A stretch of 64,000 bases of DNA from Malikia spinosa (GTDB taxonomy: Bacteria; Pseudomonadota; Gammaproteobacteria; Burkholderiales; Burkholderiaceae_C): the NCBI RefSeq assembly GCF_002980625.1, contig NZ_PVLR01000016.1, forward strand, positions 1 to 64,000, written 5' to 3'. Under the pieces are notes generated by a model. That model was not told where the DNA came from. It searched no databases and was given only the letters and a program-made list of their open reading frames with translations. Positions 49,970 through 59,177 of this stretch are shown here, in pieces. Numbering within the stretch: position 1 is the stretch's first letter; each line of letters opens with the position of its first letter. The position numbers and the translations under genes were made by a program.

Positions 49970-51010
49970 TTAGCGCGCCTGCTGGATGCCGGACAACAGC
50001 CAGCCGCCCGAACCGGTGCGCGACTTGGTCAGGTGCCAGACTTCGTCGAAGGCTTCCGGTGCGGCGAACTTGTCTTCGCGGATCTGGCCGGTGAAGCGCA
50101 CGCTGACGACATAGCGCGCGGCGTCCTCGACCACCTCGAGCACATCGGCACCCAGGGTGACGACTTCGGTCTGCTGCGCAGCGGCGCCGCGCTCGACGAT
50201 GTCCATCTTGAGCTCGGCGAACATCTCGGGCGTGGTGACCTCGCGCAGCTCGTCGAGGTTGGCGCTGTCGTTGGCCGCCTGCAGGCGGATGAAGTTGACC
50301 TTGGCGTTGCGCACGAAGGCCTCGACATCGAAGCCGGCCGGAATGACCGGAGCCTGGGTCGGGGCTGCCGACAGGCCGGCACCGATGGCGGAAGCCGGCG
50401 CCGGGCTGGCACCGAAATTCGAACCGAACAGCGAGGAGCCGGTCGAAGCACCCGTCGCCGGGCTGGCAGCCGGGCTGGCAGCCGGGCTGGCCGGCGGCAT
50501 CGAGACATCAAAGCCGCGCGAGGCCGGCGCATCGGTCTGGCCGCTGCGGAACATGCCGCCTGCACCAGCGCCGGCGCCAGCAGCCGCCATGGCGGGATTA
50601 CGCGCTGCGGCACGGCGGCGCATGATGAAACCGATCACCGCCACCGCGACCATGACCAGCAGGCCGATCATCATCATCGAGGCCAGCTCATCGCCGAAGC
50701 CGAAATGCGAGGCCAGCGCGGCCAGGCCGATACCGGCGGCGATGCCGGCCAGCGGGCCCATCCAGGAACGCTTGGACTGTGCAGCCGCCGCAGCGGGCGC
50801 GGCGGCCATGGCGCCGGCAGCCGGCGCGGTGGCAGCCATCGGGGCGGTCGGCGTCTGGGCCGGCGTCGCGCCCGGGGTCTTGTCGACCGTCATTTCGCGC
50901 TGCATGCCGGCGGACTTGCCGCCACCCAGGCGTTTGGCGGCGTCGGCATCGCCGACGCCAAAGGTAAGACCCAGGGCCAGGACGGCCGCGAGCAGGGACA
51001 TGGTTTTCAT
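49970..51010 (-). CDS. Tim44-like domain membrane protein
   Basis: A 346-residue protein with a signal peptide (MSLLAAVLALGLTFGVGDAD), an Ala/Pro-rich stretch, a glycine-rich membrane segment (MGPLAGIAAGIGLAALASHF, then MIGLLVMVAVAVIGFIMRRR, about 84-132), a low-complexity linker containing a 12-bp repeat, and a C-terminal Tim44-like domain (PAGFDVEAFVRNAKVNFIRL to EAFDEVWHLTKSRTGSGGWL, about 222-340). Bacterial Tim44-like proteins are inner-membrane proteins of unproven role. Confidence 0.88.
   Translation of the reverse strand: MKTMSLLAAVLALGLTFGVGDADAAKRLGGGKSAGMQREMTVDKTPGATPAQTPTAPMAATAPAAGAMAAAPAAAAAQSKRSWMGPLAGIAAGIGLAALASHFGFGDELASMMMIGLLVMVAVAVIGFIMRRRAAARNPAMAAAGAGAGAGGMFRSGQTDAPASRGFDVSMPPASPAASPAASPATGASTGSSLFGSNFGASPAPASAIGAGLSAAPTQAPVIPAGFDVEAFVRNAKVNFIRLQAANDSANLDELREVTTPEMFAELKMDIVERGAAAQQTEVVTLGADVLEVVEDAARYVVSVRFTGQIREDKFAAPEAFDEVWHLTKSRTGSGGWLLSGIQQAR
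50457..50492. repeat. 12-bp tandem repeat, three units
   Basis: GCCGGGCTGGCA is repeated almost three times, encoding Ala-Ser-Pro-Ala units in the linker of the Tim44-like protein. Unit length keeps the frame. Confidence 0.85.
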
Positions 51011-51141
51011 CTTGCACTCCAGTGAGAAAGTTGCTTCACGCTACACAGGATAGCGGTTTTATCTGCATAAAAAAGCAGAATATCGCTGATTCAAGTTCAG
51101 TCAATACCTGAATATCAAGCACAGGTCCGACCGGGAGGCAC

Positions 51142-51393
51142 TCAGGATCGGCGCTTCAGGGCACGCAAGGGGCGCAGCAGATCGCGCAGGCCGTTGTGGT
51201 CGATGGTCTGCATCAGCGCCAGCAGGCGGCCGATATCGCCAGCGGGAAAGCCCACGCGCGCGAACCAGTTCAGGTAATTGCCCGGCAGGTCGGCGATCGG
51301 CCGGCCCTGGTACTTGCCAAACGGCATCTCGACCGTCAGCAGGCGTTCAAGCTGGGCCGGGTCGAAGGCATAGCTGACGGGGTGGGCAGGCAA
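51142..51393 (-). CDS. DUF3820 protein
   Basis: An 83-residue protein with the DUF3820 signature MPFGKYQGRPIADLPGNYLN followed by a WFARVGFPAGDIGRLLALMQ helix. The family includes putative quorum-sensing-regulated virulence factors, but the molecular role is unclear. It lies 28 bases after the ParB-like gene on the same strand. Confidence 0.88.
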   Translation of the reverse strand: MPAHPVSYAFDPAQLERLLTVEMPFGKYQGRPIADLPGNYLNWFARVGFPAGDIGRLLALMQTIDHNGLRDLLRPLRALKRRS

Positions 51394-51421
51394 GGTCAGG
51401 CCCGACTGCGGTGCGGCGGAC

Positions 51422-52300
51422 TCAGCCCACCAGCTGCGACAGCAGGTTGGTGACCTGCTTGCGCAACGCCTCGTTCTCGGCCGTGAGCTCGGCTACCCGC
51501 TGCTGCAGCGCCTGCAGTTCGCCTGCCTGATCAACCGCGGCCGACGGATCGGACGAATCAGACGCGGCGCCCTCGCCTGCCTGGGCCACGCTCTTTGCGC
51601 GCGGCTTGCGCTGGGCCTCGCGCACGCGCTTGGCGGCCTGCTTGAGCTCATCCTTGCCAGCGACGGCAGCGGCTTTCTGCTCTTCGGGCGGCAGGGTGGC
51701 GACGGCGGCAGCGGCGTTGATCGAGATCGCGCCCGACTTGAGCGCAGCCACCAGCTCGGGCTCGGCCTGCTGGTGGATCTTCTCGATCATCGCGACCTGG
51801 CTGCTGCTCAGGCGGGCGGCGCGCGCCAGGTCCTCGCGGCTCTTGAGCGGCGCGGGCTCGGGATAGCTGGATTCGCCCTCCCAGGGCAGGTCTTCGGCCG
51901 CGGCGCTCTGCGGGGCTGGTGCATCGGCAGCGCCCTGCTGCGCGGGCTGGGCCGAGGCCTCGAGGAAACGGGCCCGGCGCGCAGCGACGATCTCGCGCTG
52001 GCGCAAGGCCAGCACGCCACGCTGGAAGTCCGACACGCTGCGCCGGCCCAGATGCTGGTCGATCATCCACAGGTGCACATCCTCGATGTCCTTGAAGCGC
52101 TTGCTCTGCACGGTCTGGAACGGCAGGCCATGCTGGCGGCAGATCGCATAGCGGTTGTGGCCGTCGACCAGCAAGTCGCCCCACAGCACCAGCGCATCGC
52201 GACAGCCCTCGGCCAGCAGGCTGCGCTCGAGCGCCGCGTATTCCTCGGGCGTGAGGGGATCGATATAGGCCTTGAGTTCCTCGTTGACGACGATGTCCAT
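51422..52300 (-). CDS. ParB/Srx-fold plasmid-partition-related protein
   Basis: A 292-residue protein. The N-terminal 110 residues have the ParB/Srx-like fold (PLTPEEYAALERSLLAEGCR, then DALVLWGDLLVDGHNRYAIC and WMIDQHLGRRSVSDFQRGVL). A helix-turn-helix-like segment follows (SREDLARAARLSSSQVAMIE, then LVAALKSGAISINAAAAVAT, about 155-210), and a C-terminal coiled coil (ELQALQQRVAELTAENEALR). It may be a DNA-binding protein derived from a plasmid or island. It is not next to a parA gene, so it is unlikely to be the chromosomal ParB. Confidence 0.8.
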   Translation of the reverse strand: MDIVVNEELKAYIDPLTPEEYAALERSLLAEGCRDALVLWGDLLVDGHNRYAICRQHGLPFQTVQSKRFKDIEDVHLWMIDQHLGRRSVSDFQRGVLALRQREIVAARRARFLEASAQPAQQGAADAPAPQSAAAEDLPWEGESSYPEPAPLKSREDLARAARLSSSQVAMIEKIHQQAEPELVAALKSGAISINAAAAVATLPPEEQKAAAVAGKDELKQAAKRVREAQRKPRAKSVAQAGEGAASDSSDPSAAVDQAGELQALQQRVAELTAENEALRKQVTNLLSQLVG

Positions 52301-52370
52301 GCTGCGCTCAGTGTGATGTGGGAGGGGCCGGATTGTAGTGGTCACGGCGGGTCACGGCGCCCGGACCAGC

Positions 52371-52404
52371 AAAGACAAAGGGCGTACCCCCAAGGATACG
52401 CCCC
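52371..52404 (-). terminator. Terminator after dctA
   Basis: GGGCGTA/TACGCCC (52380-52386 with 52397-52403) forms a stem, and on the minus strand it is followed by TTTGTCTTT. It lies 24 bases after the dctA stop. Confidence 0.75.
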
Positions 52405-52427
52405 GTCACAGTCAGTCCGGACCGGAA

Positions 52428-53774
52428 TCAGGCCTTGGCCGGTGCCACTGCCATCTTCGTGACCTGCTGATCCAGGATCAGCTCGGGGTCCTGCGCTTCG
52501 GTGAGGGTCGGATGGTCCAGGCCCTGGTGCAGGCGCTTCATGTCGAGGTCACCAGTCCAGCGGGCGACCACGAGCGTCGCGATGCCGTTGCCGACCAGGT
52601 TGGTCAGCGCACGCGCTTCGGACATGAAGCGGTCGATGCCCAGGATCAGCGCCAGGCCGGCGACCGGCACGCCACCGACGGCCGACAGCGTGGCTGCCAG
52701 CACGATGAAGCCGCTGCCGGTGATGCCGGCCGCGCCCTTGGAGGTCAGCAGCAGCACGGCCAGCAGGGTCAGCTGCTGGGTCAGGTCCATCGGGGTGTCG
52801 GTGGCCTGAGCGATGAAGACCGCCGCCATGGTCAGGTAGATCGAGGTGCCGTCGAGGTTGAACGAGTAGCCGGTCGGGATCACGAGGCCGACCACCGACT
52901 TGCGCGCGCCCAGGTTCTCGAGCTTTTCCATCATGCGCGGCAGCACCGACTCGGACGACGAGGTGCCCAGCACGATCAGCAGCTCCTCCTTGATGTAGCG
53001 CACGAACTTGAACACGCTGAAGCCATGCAGACGGCTGACGATGCCGAGCACGACAAAGACGAACAGCAGGCAGGTCAGGTAGAAGGCGCCCATCAGCTTG
53101 CCGAGCGAGAACAGCGAACCCACGCCGTACTTGCCGATCGTGAATGCCATCGCACCGAAAGCACCGATCGGAGCCACCTTCATGATGATGCCGACGATGT
53201 CGAACAGCACATGCGAGAACTTCTCGATGAAGTCGAACACCATGGTGCCGCGACCGCCGAACTTGTGCAGCGCAAAGCCGAACAGCACCGAGAACAGCAG
53301 CACCTGCAGGATCTCGCCCTTGGCGAAGGCATCCACCACCGAGCTCGGGATCACGTGCAGCAGGAAGTCGACCGTGCCCTGCATCTTGCCGGGCGCGGTA
53401 TAGGCCGCGATGGCCTTGGTGTCGAGCGTGCTGGGGTCGACATGCATGCCCGAGCCGGGTTGCAGCAGGTTGACCACGACCAGGCCGATGATCAGCGCCA
53501 GCGTCGACATGACCTCGAAATACAGCAGCGCCAGGCCACCCGTCTTGCCCACCTTCTTCATGTCCTCCATGCCGGCGATGCCGACCACGACGGTACAGAA
53601 GATGATCGGCGCAATGATCATCTTGATGAGCTTGATGAAGCCATCACCGAGCGGCTTCATCTGGGCGCCGAGTTCCGGCTGGAAATGGCCCAGCAGCACG
53701 CCGATCGTGACGGCGGCCAGGACCTGGACGTAGAGTGACTTGTAGAGAGGCTTTCGCGCAGTTGTAGTAGCCAT
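52428..53774 (-). CDS. dctA: C4-dicarboxylate transporter DctA
   Basis: A 448-residue inner-membrane symporter of the DAACS family that imports succinate, fumarate and malate with protons or sodium. Typical segments: [40 protein letters not shown], the serine-rich hairpin [34 protein letters not shown] and [19 protein letters not shown]. Length is normal. It lies 138 bases after the dctP-like gene on the same strand. Confidence 0.97.
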   Translation of the reverse strand: MATTTARKPLYKSLYVQVLAAVTIGVLLGHFQPELGAQMKPLGDGFIKLIKMIIAPIIFCTVVVGIAGMEDMKKVGKTGGLALLYFEVMSTLALIIGLVVVNLLQPGSGMHVDPSTLDTKAIAAYTAPGKMQGTVDFLLHVIPSSVVDAFAKGEILQVLLFSVLFGFALHKFGGRGTMVFDFIEKFSHVLFDIVGIIMKVAPIGAFGAMAFTIGKYGVGSLFSLGKLMGAFYLTCLLFVFVVLGIVSRLHGFSVFKFVRYIKEELLIVLGTSSSESVLPRMMEKLENLGARKSVVGLVIPTGYSFNLDGTSIYLTMAAVFIAQATDTPMDLTQQLTLLAVLLLTSKGAAGITGSGFIVLAATLSAVGGVPVAGLALILGIDRFMSEARALTNLVGNGIATLVVARWTGDLDMKRLHQGLDHPTLTEAQDPELILDQQVTKMAVAPAKA

Positions 53775-53912
53775 GGCGACGGACTCGATTAAGGATTGAA
53801 GGGGCAGCGCAGGCACCAGAACCTGTCCCGGCACCCGCAGCACGGGAAAGGTCGCAACGATACGCAGCGCCTGCCACACTGCCAACTGTGGCGTTCAACA
53901 GTCGGGTTTACC

Positions 53913-54971
53913 CTAATCCTCAGCAGCAGTCGTGGATGCGATCGCGCCGCGCACCTCGGCCAGCAAGCCATGACCGACCCGCTGCTCGAAGTTCTGCTGC
54001 ACCGCCTGCGCCGTGCGCTGCAGCGCGGCGCGCTCAGGCAAGCTGAGGGCATGGACGCGCAGGCGCGGCAGATCTAGCACCTGCGCCAGCGCCTGGCGAT
54101 CGAGTTCGGCCGAGAGCCGGTTGCCGAATGCGAGCGACTCGGCCAGGGCCTGGCGCAACAGTGCCCGGTCGGCAGCGCTCAGGCTGTCCCAGAAGCGCGG
54201 GTGACTGACCACCGCATAGCCCAGGTAGCCGTGGCGGGTCAGGGTCAGATCGGTCTGCACGGCCTGCAGGCCCTGGGTCAGGAAATTCGCGAGCGGGTTC
54301 TCGGCGCCATCGACCACCCGCCGGGCCAGGGCGCGGCGCGTCTCGCCAAAGGGCAGCACCACCGGCTCGGCGCCGAGCGCGCGCATCTGGGCCACCAACA
54401 CGCGCGAGGCCTGCACGCGCAGCCGCAAGCCCTTGAAGTCGGCCGGCGCGCGCAGCGGCCGGTTCGCGCTCATCTGCTTGAAACTGCCGTCCATGAAGCC
54501 GAGTCCGACCATCTGCTGGTGCGCGAGCCGCTCGAGCAGGCGGCGCCCGACCGGGCCCTGCGTCACGCGCCTGACCTGGGCCAGGTCATCGAACAAGAAG
54601 GGCAGATCGAAGACCTCGAACTCGGGCAGGCCGGCCTGGCCGAACTTGGACAGCGAAGGCGCCAGCAGCTCGACCGCACCGAGCTTGAGCGCCTCGAGCT
54701 CGTCCTCGTCGCCGTAGAGCTGGGAGTCGGGATAGACCTCGACCCGAATGCGGCCCGCGCTGCGCTGTGCCACCAGGCGCTGGAAATGCAGCGCCATCTG
54801 GCCCTTGGGCGTGCCGGCGGCGACCACATGCGAAAAACGCAGCAGCAGCTCGGGCCTGGCCGCCTGTGCCGGAACAGCCACCCCCATTGCAGCCAGCCCA
54901 GCCAGCCCGCTGGCCAGCAGCAGGCGCCGGCGCAAGGCTCGGGTGCGGTCGGGGCGGACTCGGTGCGGCAT
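53913..54971 (-). CDS. dctP: TRAP-type periplasmic dicarboxylate-binding protein (DctP-like)
   Basis: A 352-residue exported binding protein: a twin-arginine-like N-terminus (RALRRRLLLASGLAGLAAMG), cleavage after AQA. The mature part has ELLLRFSHVVAAGTPKGQMA, RIRVEVYPDSQLYGDEDELE, DLPFLFDDLAQVRRV and the ligand arginine region KGLRLRVQASRVLVAQMRAL, with VDGAENPLANF. No DctQ or DctM membrane genes are next to it, so it is an orphan. It lies head to head with a dctB-like kinase, 29 bases apart, suggesting that it acts as a ligand sensor for that kinase. Confidence 0.9.
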   Translation of the reverse strand: MPHRVRPDRTRALRRRLLLASGLAGLAAMGVAVPAQAARPELLLRFSHVVAAGTPKGQMALHFQRLVAQRSAGRIRVEVYPDSQLYGDEDELEALKLGAVELLAPSLSKFGQAGLPEFEVFDLPFLFDDLAQVRRVTQGPVGRRLLERLAHQQMVGLGFMDGSFKQMSANRPLRAPADFKGLRLRVQASRVLVAQMRALGAEPVVLPFGETRRALARRVVDGAENPLANFLTQGLQAVQTDLTLTRHGYLGYAVVSHPRFWDSLSAADRALLRQALAESLAFGNRLSAELDRQALAQVLDLPRLRVHALSLPERAALQRTAQAVQQNFEQRVGHGLLAEVRGAIASTTAAED

Positions 54972-55000
54972 GTCCGCTATGCTAAGCGCATTCCACCACC

Positions 55001-57007
55001 ATGAAGACCGAGCCCGCCGTAGACCTCGACCCGCTCGACCTGGACGCCCGCCAGGCTTCGGCCTCGAGCCGGCGCGCCCTGCTCTGGCTGGCCGGCCTGC
55101 TGACACTGGTGGCGGCCTGCATCGTGCTGCTGGTGCTGTTCCTGCGCGATGTCGAGGCGCAGGAAGAAGAGCTGCGCCGCGCTGCCGACGCCCAGTGGCT
55201 GGAGCAGACGCTGCGCTTTCATTTCCAGCGGCTCGAGCGCGACCTGGCCCAGCTCGACAGCGCCCAGCCGGCGCCGGGCACCCCGCCGCCTCAGCCGCTT
55301 CAGCCACCACGCGCCGGCCTGCTCTGGCGTGGCGAGGGCGTGATCGCCTGGCAGGGCTGGCTGGCGTCCGAGCAGCAAGACCACCCCGGGCAATGGCCCG
55401 CCATCATGGCCGCCACCGAGCTCCAGCCCGAGGACAGCGGCACGCTGGCGGTGATGCTCGACACCGGACGCGGCCTGCAACGCCCCGCCTATGCCGGCCC
55501 GCTGCGCGGCCACCAGCGCCCAGGCGACGCGCTGCTCTGGCTGGCGGTGCCCCGCTTCGAGCAAGGCCGCTTCCTGGGTAACCAGGTCGCGGCGATCCGG
55601 ATCGAGCGCGCGCTGGAACAGATCGTGCCGGCCTGGTTTCTGGCCGACCACGCCCTGCTGACGCTGGACGACGAGCCCGGGCTGACGGCGCCAGTCCAGC
55701 CAGGCCAGCCAGCCCTGCGCTATCCCGTCGCCATGCCGCTGCCCGGCGCGCAGTGGAAACTGGCGGTCGAGCTGCTGCAAGCCCGTCCGGCCATCGCGCC
55801 GCGCGCCTTCTTCGGCATTGCGCTGGTCTGCCTGGCCGCGATGCTGGTGGCACTCTATTTCTTCTGGCGCGGCACGCTGCGCCGGCGCCAAGCCGAGCGG
55901 CGACTGCAAACCCAGATTGCGCTGCGCAGTGCGATGGAGCGCTCGGTCACGCTGGGCCTGCTGGCACGCGACCTGGACGGTCAATGCCTCTACGCCAACC
56001 CGGCCTTCTGCCGCATGCTGGGCTGGTCGGCGCGCGAGCTGGCCACCACGAGCGACTGGCCGCAGGCCTTGGCGGCCAGCCTGGATGCGCTGCCGACGGC
56101 GGCGGCAGTGAGCTCCGGACTGAGCTCCGGCATCGAGCTGCAGCTGCAGCACCGCGACGGCCATGAGCTCGAGCTGCTGGTCCACGGCGCGCCCTTGACC
56201 CAGGCTGACGGCCGCGTGATGGGCTGGATGTACGCCCTGCTCGACATCACCGAGCGCAAGCGGGTCGAACGGCTGGCGGCACGCCAGCAGGAACAGCTCG
56301 AGGCCTCGGGCCGGCTGGTCGCAGTCGGCGAGGTCGCCTCGACGCTGGCGCACGAGCTCAACCAGCCGCTGGGCGCGCTCAGCAGCTTTGCCAGCGGCCT
56401 GCTCAACCGGGTGCGCCAGGACAGCATCAGCCAGGCTGAAATCGTGCCGGTGCTCGAGCGCATCGAGCGCATGGCCGAGAAAGCCGGCCTGGTGATCCAG
56501 CGCATCAACGCCTTTGCCCGACGCCAGGAAATGAGCCGCCAGCCGCTGGCGCTCGTGCCCTTCGTGCGCCGCGTTGCGCAGCAGCTGACATTGCCGCCAG
56601 GAGTGGCGCTGCAGCTCGAGCTGCCCGAATCAGCCGGCTCATCAGCCGATACAGGCCCGAGCGTGTCGGCCGATGCGCTGCTGCTCGAACACGCGCTGCA
56701 CAACCTGATCCTGAACGCGACCGAATGGGCCGGAGTCGGAGCCAGCGGTCCGGCCCTGGTACGCGTCAGCCTGGTGCAGGAAAGCGGCCTGACCGGAATC
56801 CGGATCGAGGACAGCGGACCCGGCATCCCCGAGGTGCAGCGCGCCAGCATCTTCAACGCCTTCGCCAGCCACAAGCCGGGCGGCATGGGAATGGGCCTGT
56901 CGATTTGCCGCTCGATCGTCGAGGCCCATCACGGCCGGATCGAGGTCGGGCACAGCGCCGCGCTGCACGGGGCACAATTCACCCTGTGGCTGCCCCTGAC
57001 AACTTGA
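55001..57007 (+). CDS. dctS: Membrane sensor histidine kinase (DctB/DctS-like)
   Basis: A 668-residue kinase: first span at about 26-48 (LLWLAGLLTLVAACIVLLVL), a periplasmic domain to about 267, a second span (FGIALVCLAAMLVALYFFWR, about 269-290), a PAS domain (LGLLARDLDGQCLYANPAFC, about 310-425), the HisKA helix with phospho-accepting His in STLAHELNQPLGALSSFAS (about 451), and the ATPase domain (NLILNATEW, DSGPGIPE, GGMGMGLSICRSI). It probably senses C4-dicarboxylates directly or through DctP. Its stop overlaps the TTG start of the response regulator. Confidence 0.9.
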   Translation: MKTEPAVDLDPLDLDARQASASSRRALLWLAGLLTLVAACIVLLVLFLRDVEAQEEELRRAADAQWLEQTLRFHFQRLERDLAQLDSAQPAPGTPPPQPLQPPRAGLLWRGEGVIAWQGWLASEQQDHPGQWPAIMAATELQPEDSGTLAVMLDTGRGLQRPAYAGPLRGHQRPGDALLWLAVPRFEQGRFLGNQVAAIRIERALEQIVPAWFLADHALLTLDDEPGLTAPVQPGQPALRYPVAMPLPGAQWKLAVELLQARPAIAPRAFFGIALVCLAAMLVALYFFWRGTLRRRQAERRLQTQIALRSAMERSVTLGLLARDLDGQCLYANPAFCRMLGWSARELATTSDWPQALAASLDALPTAAAVSSGLSSGIELQLQHRDGHELELLVHGAPLTQADGRVMGWMYALLDITERKRVERLAARQQEQLEASGRLVAVGEVASTLAHELNQPLGALSSFASGLLNRVRQDSISQAEIVPVLERIERMAEKAGLVIQRINAFARRQEMSRQPLALVPFVRRVAQQLTLPPGVALQLELPESAGSSADTGPSVSADALLLEHALHNLILNATEWAGVGASGPALVRVSLVQESGLTGIRIEDSGPGIPEVQRASIFNAFASHKPGGMGMGLSICRSIVEAHHGRIEVGHSAALHGAQFTLWLPLTT

Positions 57008-57618
57008 ACCCAACCGTACACATCGTCGACGACGATGAGGATTTTCGCGATGGCCTGGCCTGGTTGCTGGATTCGCGCGGCCTGCCCGTGCGCAGCTGGA
57101 GCGGCGGCGAGGCCTTCCTGCAGGCGCTACGTGCGGGCAGCGAACCCTGGGCCTGCTGCGTCTTGCTGCTCGACATCCGGATGGAGCCCCTGTCGGGCCT
57201 GGCGACCTTCGAGCGGCTCAAGGCCATGGGCTGGCCCTGGCCGGTGCTGTTCCTGACCGGACACGGCGACGTCGGCATGGCGGTGGCGGCGGTCAAGCAG
57301 GGCGCCTGGGACTTCCTCGAGAAGCCGTTCCAGAACAATCTGCTGGTCGACCGGGTCGAGGCGGCCAGGCAGGCCGCGCTGGCGCTGCAGGCCGGCTCGC
57401 GCGACAAGCTCGAATTCCAGAAGGCGCTGGCCGGGCTCAGCGCGCGCGAGCGCGAGGTGCTGGGCGAACTGCTCGCAGGCCACTACAACAAGAACATTGC
57501 CGAGCACCTGGGCATCACGCCGCGCACGGTGGAGTTCCACCGCGCCAACATCTTCGAGAAGCTGCAAGTCCAGTCGGCGGTCGAACTGGCGCATCGCATG
57601 GGCTTGTATGGCCATTGA
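57004..57618 (+). CDS. dctR: Response regulator, FixJ/LuxR type (DctR-like)
   Basis: A 204-residue regulator starting at TTG (57004), overlapping the kinase stop by four bases. Receiver domain: VHIVDDDEDFRDGLAWLLDS, phospho-acceptor Asp in CCVLLLDIRMEPLSGLATFE, and the conserved lysine in WDFLEKPFQNNLL. C-terminal LuxR helix-turn-helix: LSAREREVLGELLAGHYNKN, then IAEHLGITPRTVEFHRANIF. It should activate transport genes such as dctA in response to the kinase. Confidence 0.92.
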   Translation: MNPTVHIVDDDEDFRDGLAWLLDSRGLPVRSWSGGEAFLQALRAGSEPWACCVLLLDIRMEPLSGLATFERLKAMGWPWPVLFLTGHGDVGMAVAAVKQGAWDFLEKPFQNNLLVDRVEAARQAALALQAGSRDKLEFQKALAGLSAREREVLGELLAGHYNKNIAEHLGITPRTVEFHRANIFEKLQVQSAVELAHRMGLYGH

Positions 57619-57684
57619 GCACACGCACTGCCAGCCTCGCACCCGTCAAGACCCAGCCATGGCCACAGCACAGGAAACCCGAGC

Positions 57685-58329
57685 ATGATCAGTTTTTCGA
57701 ATTGGGGCGAGTGGATGCGACATGCCCTGGAGTTGTCAGCCACCATCGCCTTCACGCTGTCGGGAGTCATGACTGCGGCGCGCAGCCGGCTCGACGCCGT
57801 CGGGGTCTATGCCGTGGCCTTCCTGACTGCACTCGGCGGCGGCACCCTGCGCGACATCCTGCTCGACCTGCGACCCTTCTTCTGGGTCCGGCATGTCGAA
57901 TACCTGTGGGGCGTGCTGGCCCTGAGCACGGTGGCCATGATGTTCATGCGACGGCGCCATTTCGAACCGACCGAAAAAGCCATCCAGCTGCCTGATGCGC
58001 TCGGGCTGGGCCTGTTCGCTGCGGTCGGCGTCGATCTGGCCAGCGCGCACGGCATGCCAGCCCTGGTGGCGGTGCTGATGGGCGTGGTGACCCCGGTGTT
58101 CGGCGGCGTACTGCGCGACATCGTCTGCAACCAGATCCCGGCTGCCTTCAGCGACCATCGGCCCTATGCGCTGTGCGCCTTCCTGGGCGGCTGGGTCTAT
58201 CTGGGCCTGCAGGCGCTCCAGACACCCGATTGGCTGGCCCTGAGCGCGACGGTGTTCTTCACGGCCGGGCTGCGCATGCTGGCGCTCTGGCGCGACTGGC
58301 AGCTGCCGATCTGGCGCGTGGACCACTGA
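57685..58329 (+). CDS. TRIC-type cation channel family protein (YicG/UPF0126)
   Basis: A 214-residue inner-membrane protein with seven spans in two repeats, each carrying the glycine-rich motif: ALGGGTLRDILLDLRPFFWV and VTPVFGGVLRDIVCNQIPAA. Bacterial members are trimeric potassium-permeable channels. The start at 57685 is 66 bases after the regulator. Confidence 0.92.
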   Translation: MISFSNWGEWMRHALELSATIAFTLSGVMTAARSRLDAVGVYAVAFLTALGGGTLRDILLDLRPFFWVRHVEYLWGVLALSTVAMMFMRRRHFEPTEKAIQLPDALGLGLFAAVGVDLASAHGMPALVAVLMGVVTPVFGGVLRDIVCNQIPAAFSDHRPYALCAFLGGWVYLGLQALQTPDWLALSATVFFTAGLRMLALWRDWQLPIWRVDH

Positions 58330-58379
58330 ATCCGACGGCGGCCTGACAGGAACTTCGCAGGTCGAGCGTCAACCGGCGT

Positions 58380-58853
58380 TCAACGCGTCATGGCCACCAG
58401 CTGCCAGCCGCCAGGACAGGACTGCACCTGAGGGTGGTACTGGCCATAGCTCGGGCAGTAATAGGCGACGCCATCCGGTGCCGATTCGACGGCCTGCGGC
58501 GGTGCGGCATAGGTCGGCCCCGCGTAATCGGGGCTGGCATAGGCGGCGCCTGCCGGCAGAACATAGGCCGGCTGCGCGGCATAGCCGGATGACTGCGGAT
58601 AGACCACGACCGGCTGGGGCGGCGGCTGTACCACCACGGTCGCGGGTGCCTGGCTCGCGGCGCTGAGCGCCACGCCGGCAATGCCGAGCACGACCAACGG
58701 CGCGATCCAGCCCGAGCCATGCACGCGCGCCGGAGCCGATCGGTAGTGGTTGAACCCTTGCCGGCCATGACCACGCCAGCCGTCGGCCTGTACCTGACCG
58801 ACAGCCGCAGCCAGCAACAAGGCTGCCAGCGTGGTTTTGAATGGGATGTTCAT
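58380..58853 (-). CDS. Secreted Ala/Pro/Tyr-rich hypothetical protein (157 aa)
   Basis: Signal peptide (FKTTLAALLLAAAVGQVQAD, cleavage after QA), a hydrophobic stretch (WIAPLVVLGIAGVALSAASQ, about 48-68), a Pro/Tyr-rich low-complexity region, and a C-terminal cysteine pair YYCPSYGQYHPQVQSCPGGW. This last motif is common in small proteobacterial envelope proteins; function unknown. Confidence 0.75.
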   Translation of the reverse strand: MNIPFKTTLAALLLAAAVGQVQADGWRGHGRQGFNHYRSAPARVHGSGWIAPLVVLGIAGVALSAASQAPATVVVQPPPQPVVVYPQSSGYAAQPAYVLPAGAAYASPDYAGPTYAAPPQAVESAPDGVAYYCPSYGQYHPQVQSCPGGWQLVAMTR

Positions 58854-58987
58854 CTTATGAGCTCGAATGCGGAAGCTACATTGTGCAGCGCATGGCCCGA
58901 GGCGATCCTGTACCTTGATGTAACAGTCGCATCAATCGGTATCCCGGGCTGGACCGGGCAATAGAACCGAGAGATATAAAGAAAGGG

Positions 58988-59074
58988 TGGTGCGCGAGGC
59001 CGGACTCGAACCGGCACGGTGTTGCCACCGTCAGGACCTAAACCTGGTGCGTCTACCAATTTCGCCACCCGCGC
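58988..59074 (-). tRNA. tRNA-Leu (anticodon TAG)
   Basis: An 87-base class II tRNA with a long variable arm and encoded CCA. The acceptor GCGCGGG pairs with CTCGCGC (one G-T), and the anticodon loop TTTAGGT gives anticodon TAG. Confidence 0.95.
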
Positions 59075-59177
59075 AGTCCATTCGTGACCAGCCGGTTGCG
59101 GGCTGATCAGCGAAAGTCAAGATTGTAAGGCCAGAAACGGCCGCTTTTGCGCCGCCATCCTGTGGCAGCATAGGCCC

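Noticed and set aside
53775-53912. Sigma-54 promoter before dctA
   Set aside because: TGGCAGGCGCTGC resembles the consensus, but the GG to GC spacing is 8 instead of 10 bases, and the regulator here is a LuxR type, not a sigma-54 activator.
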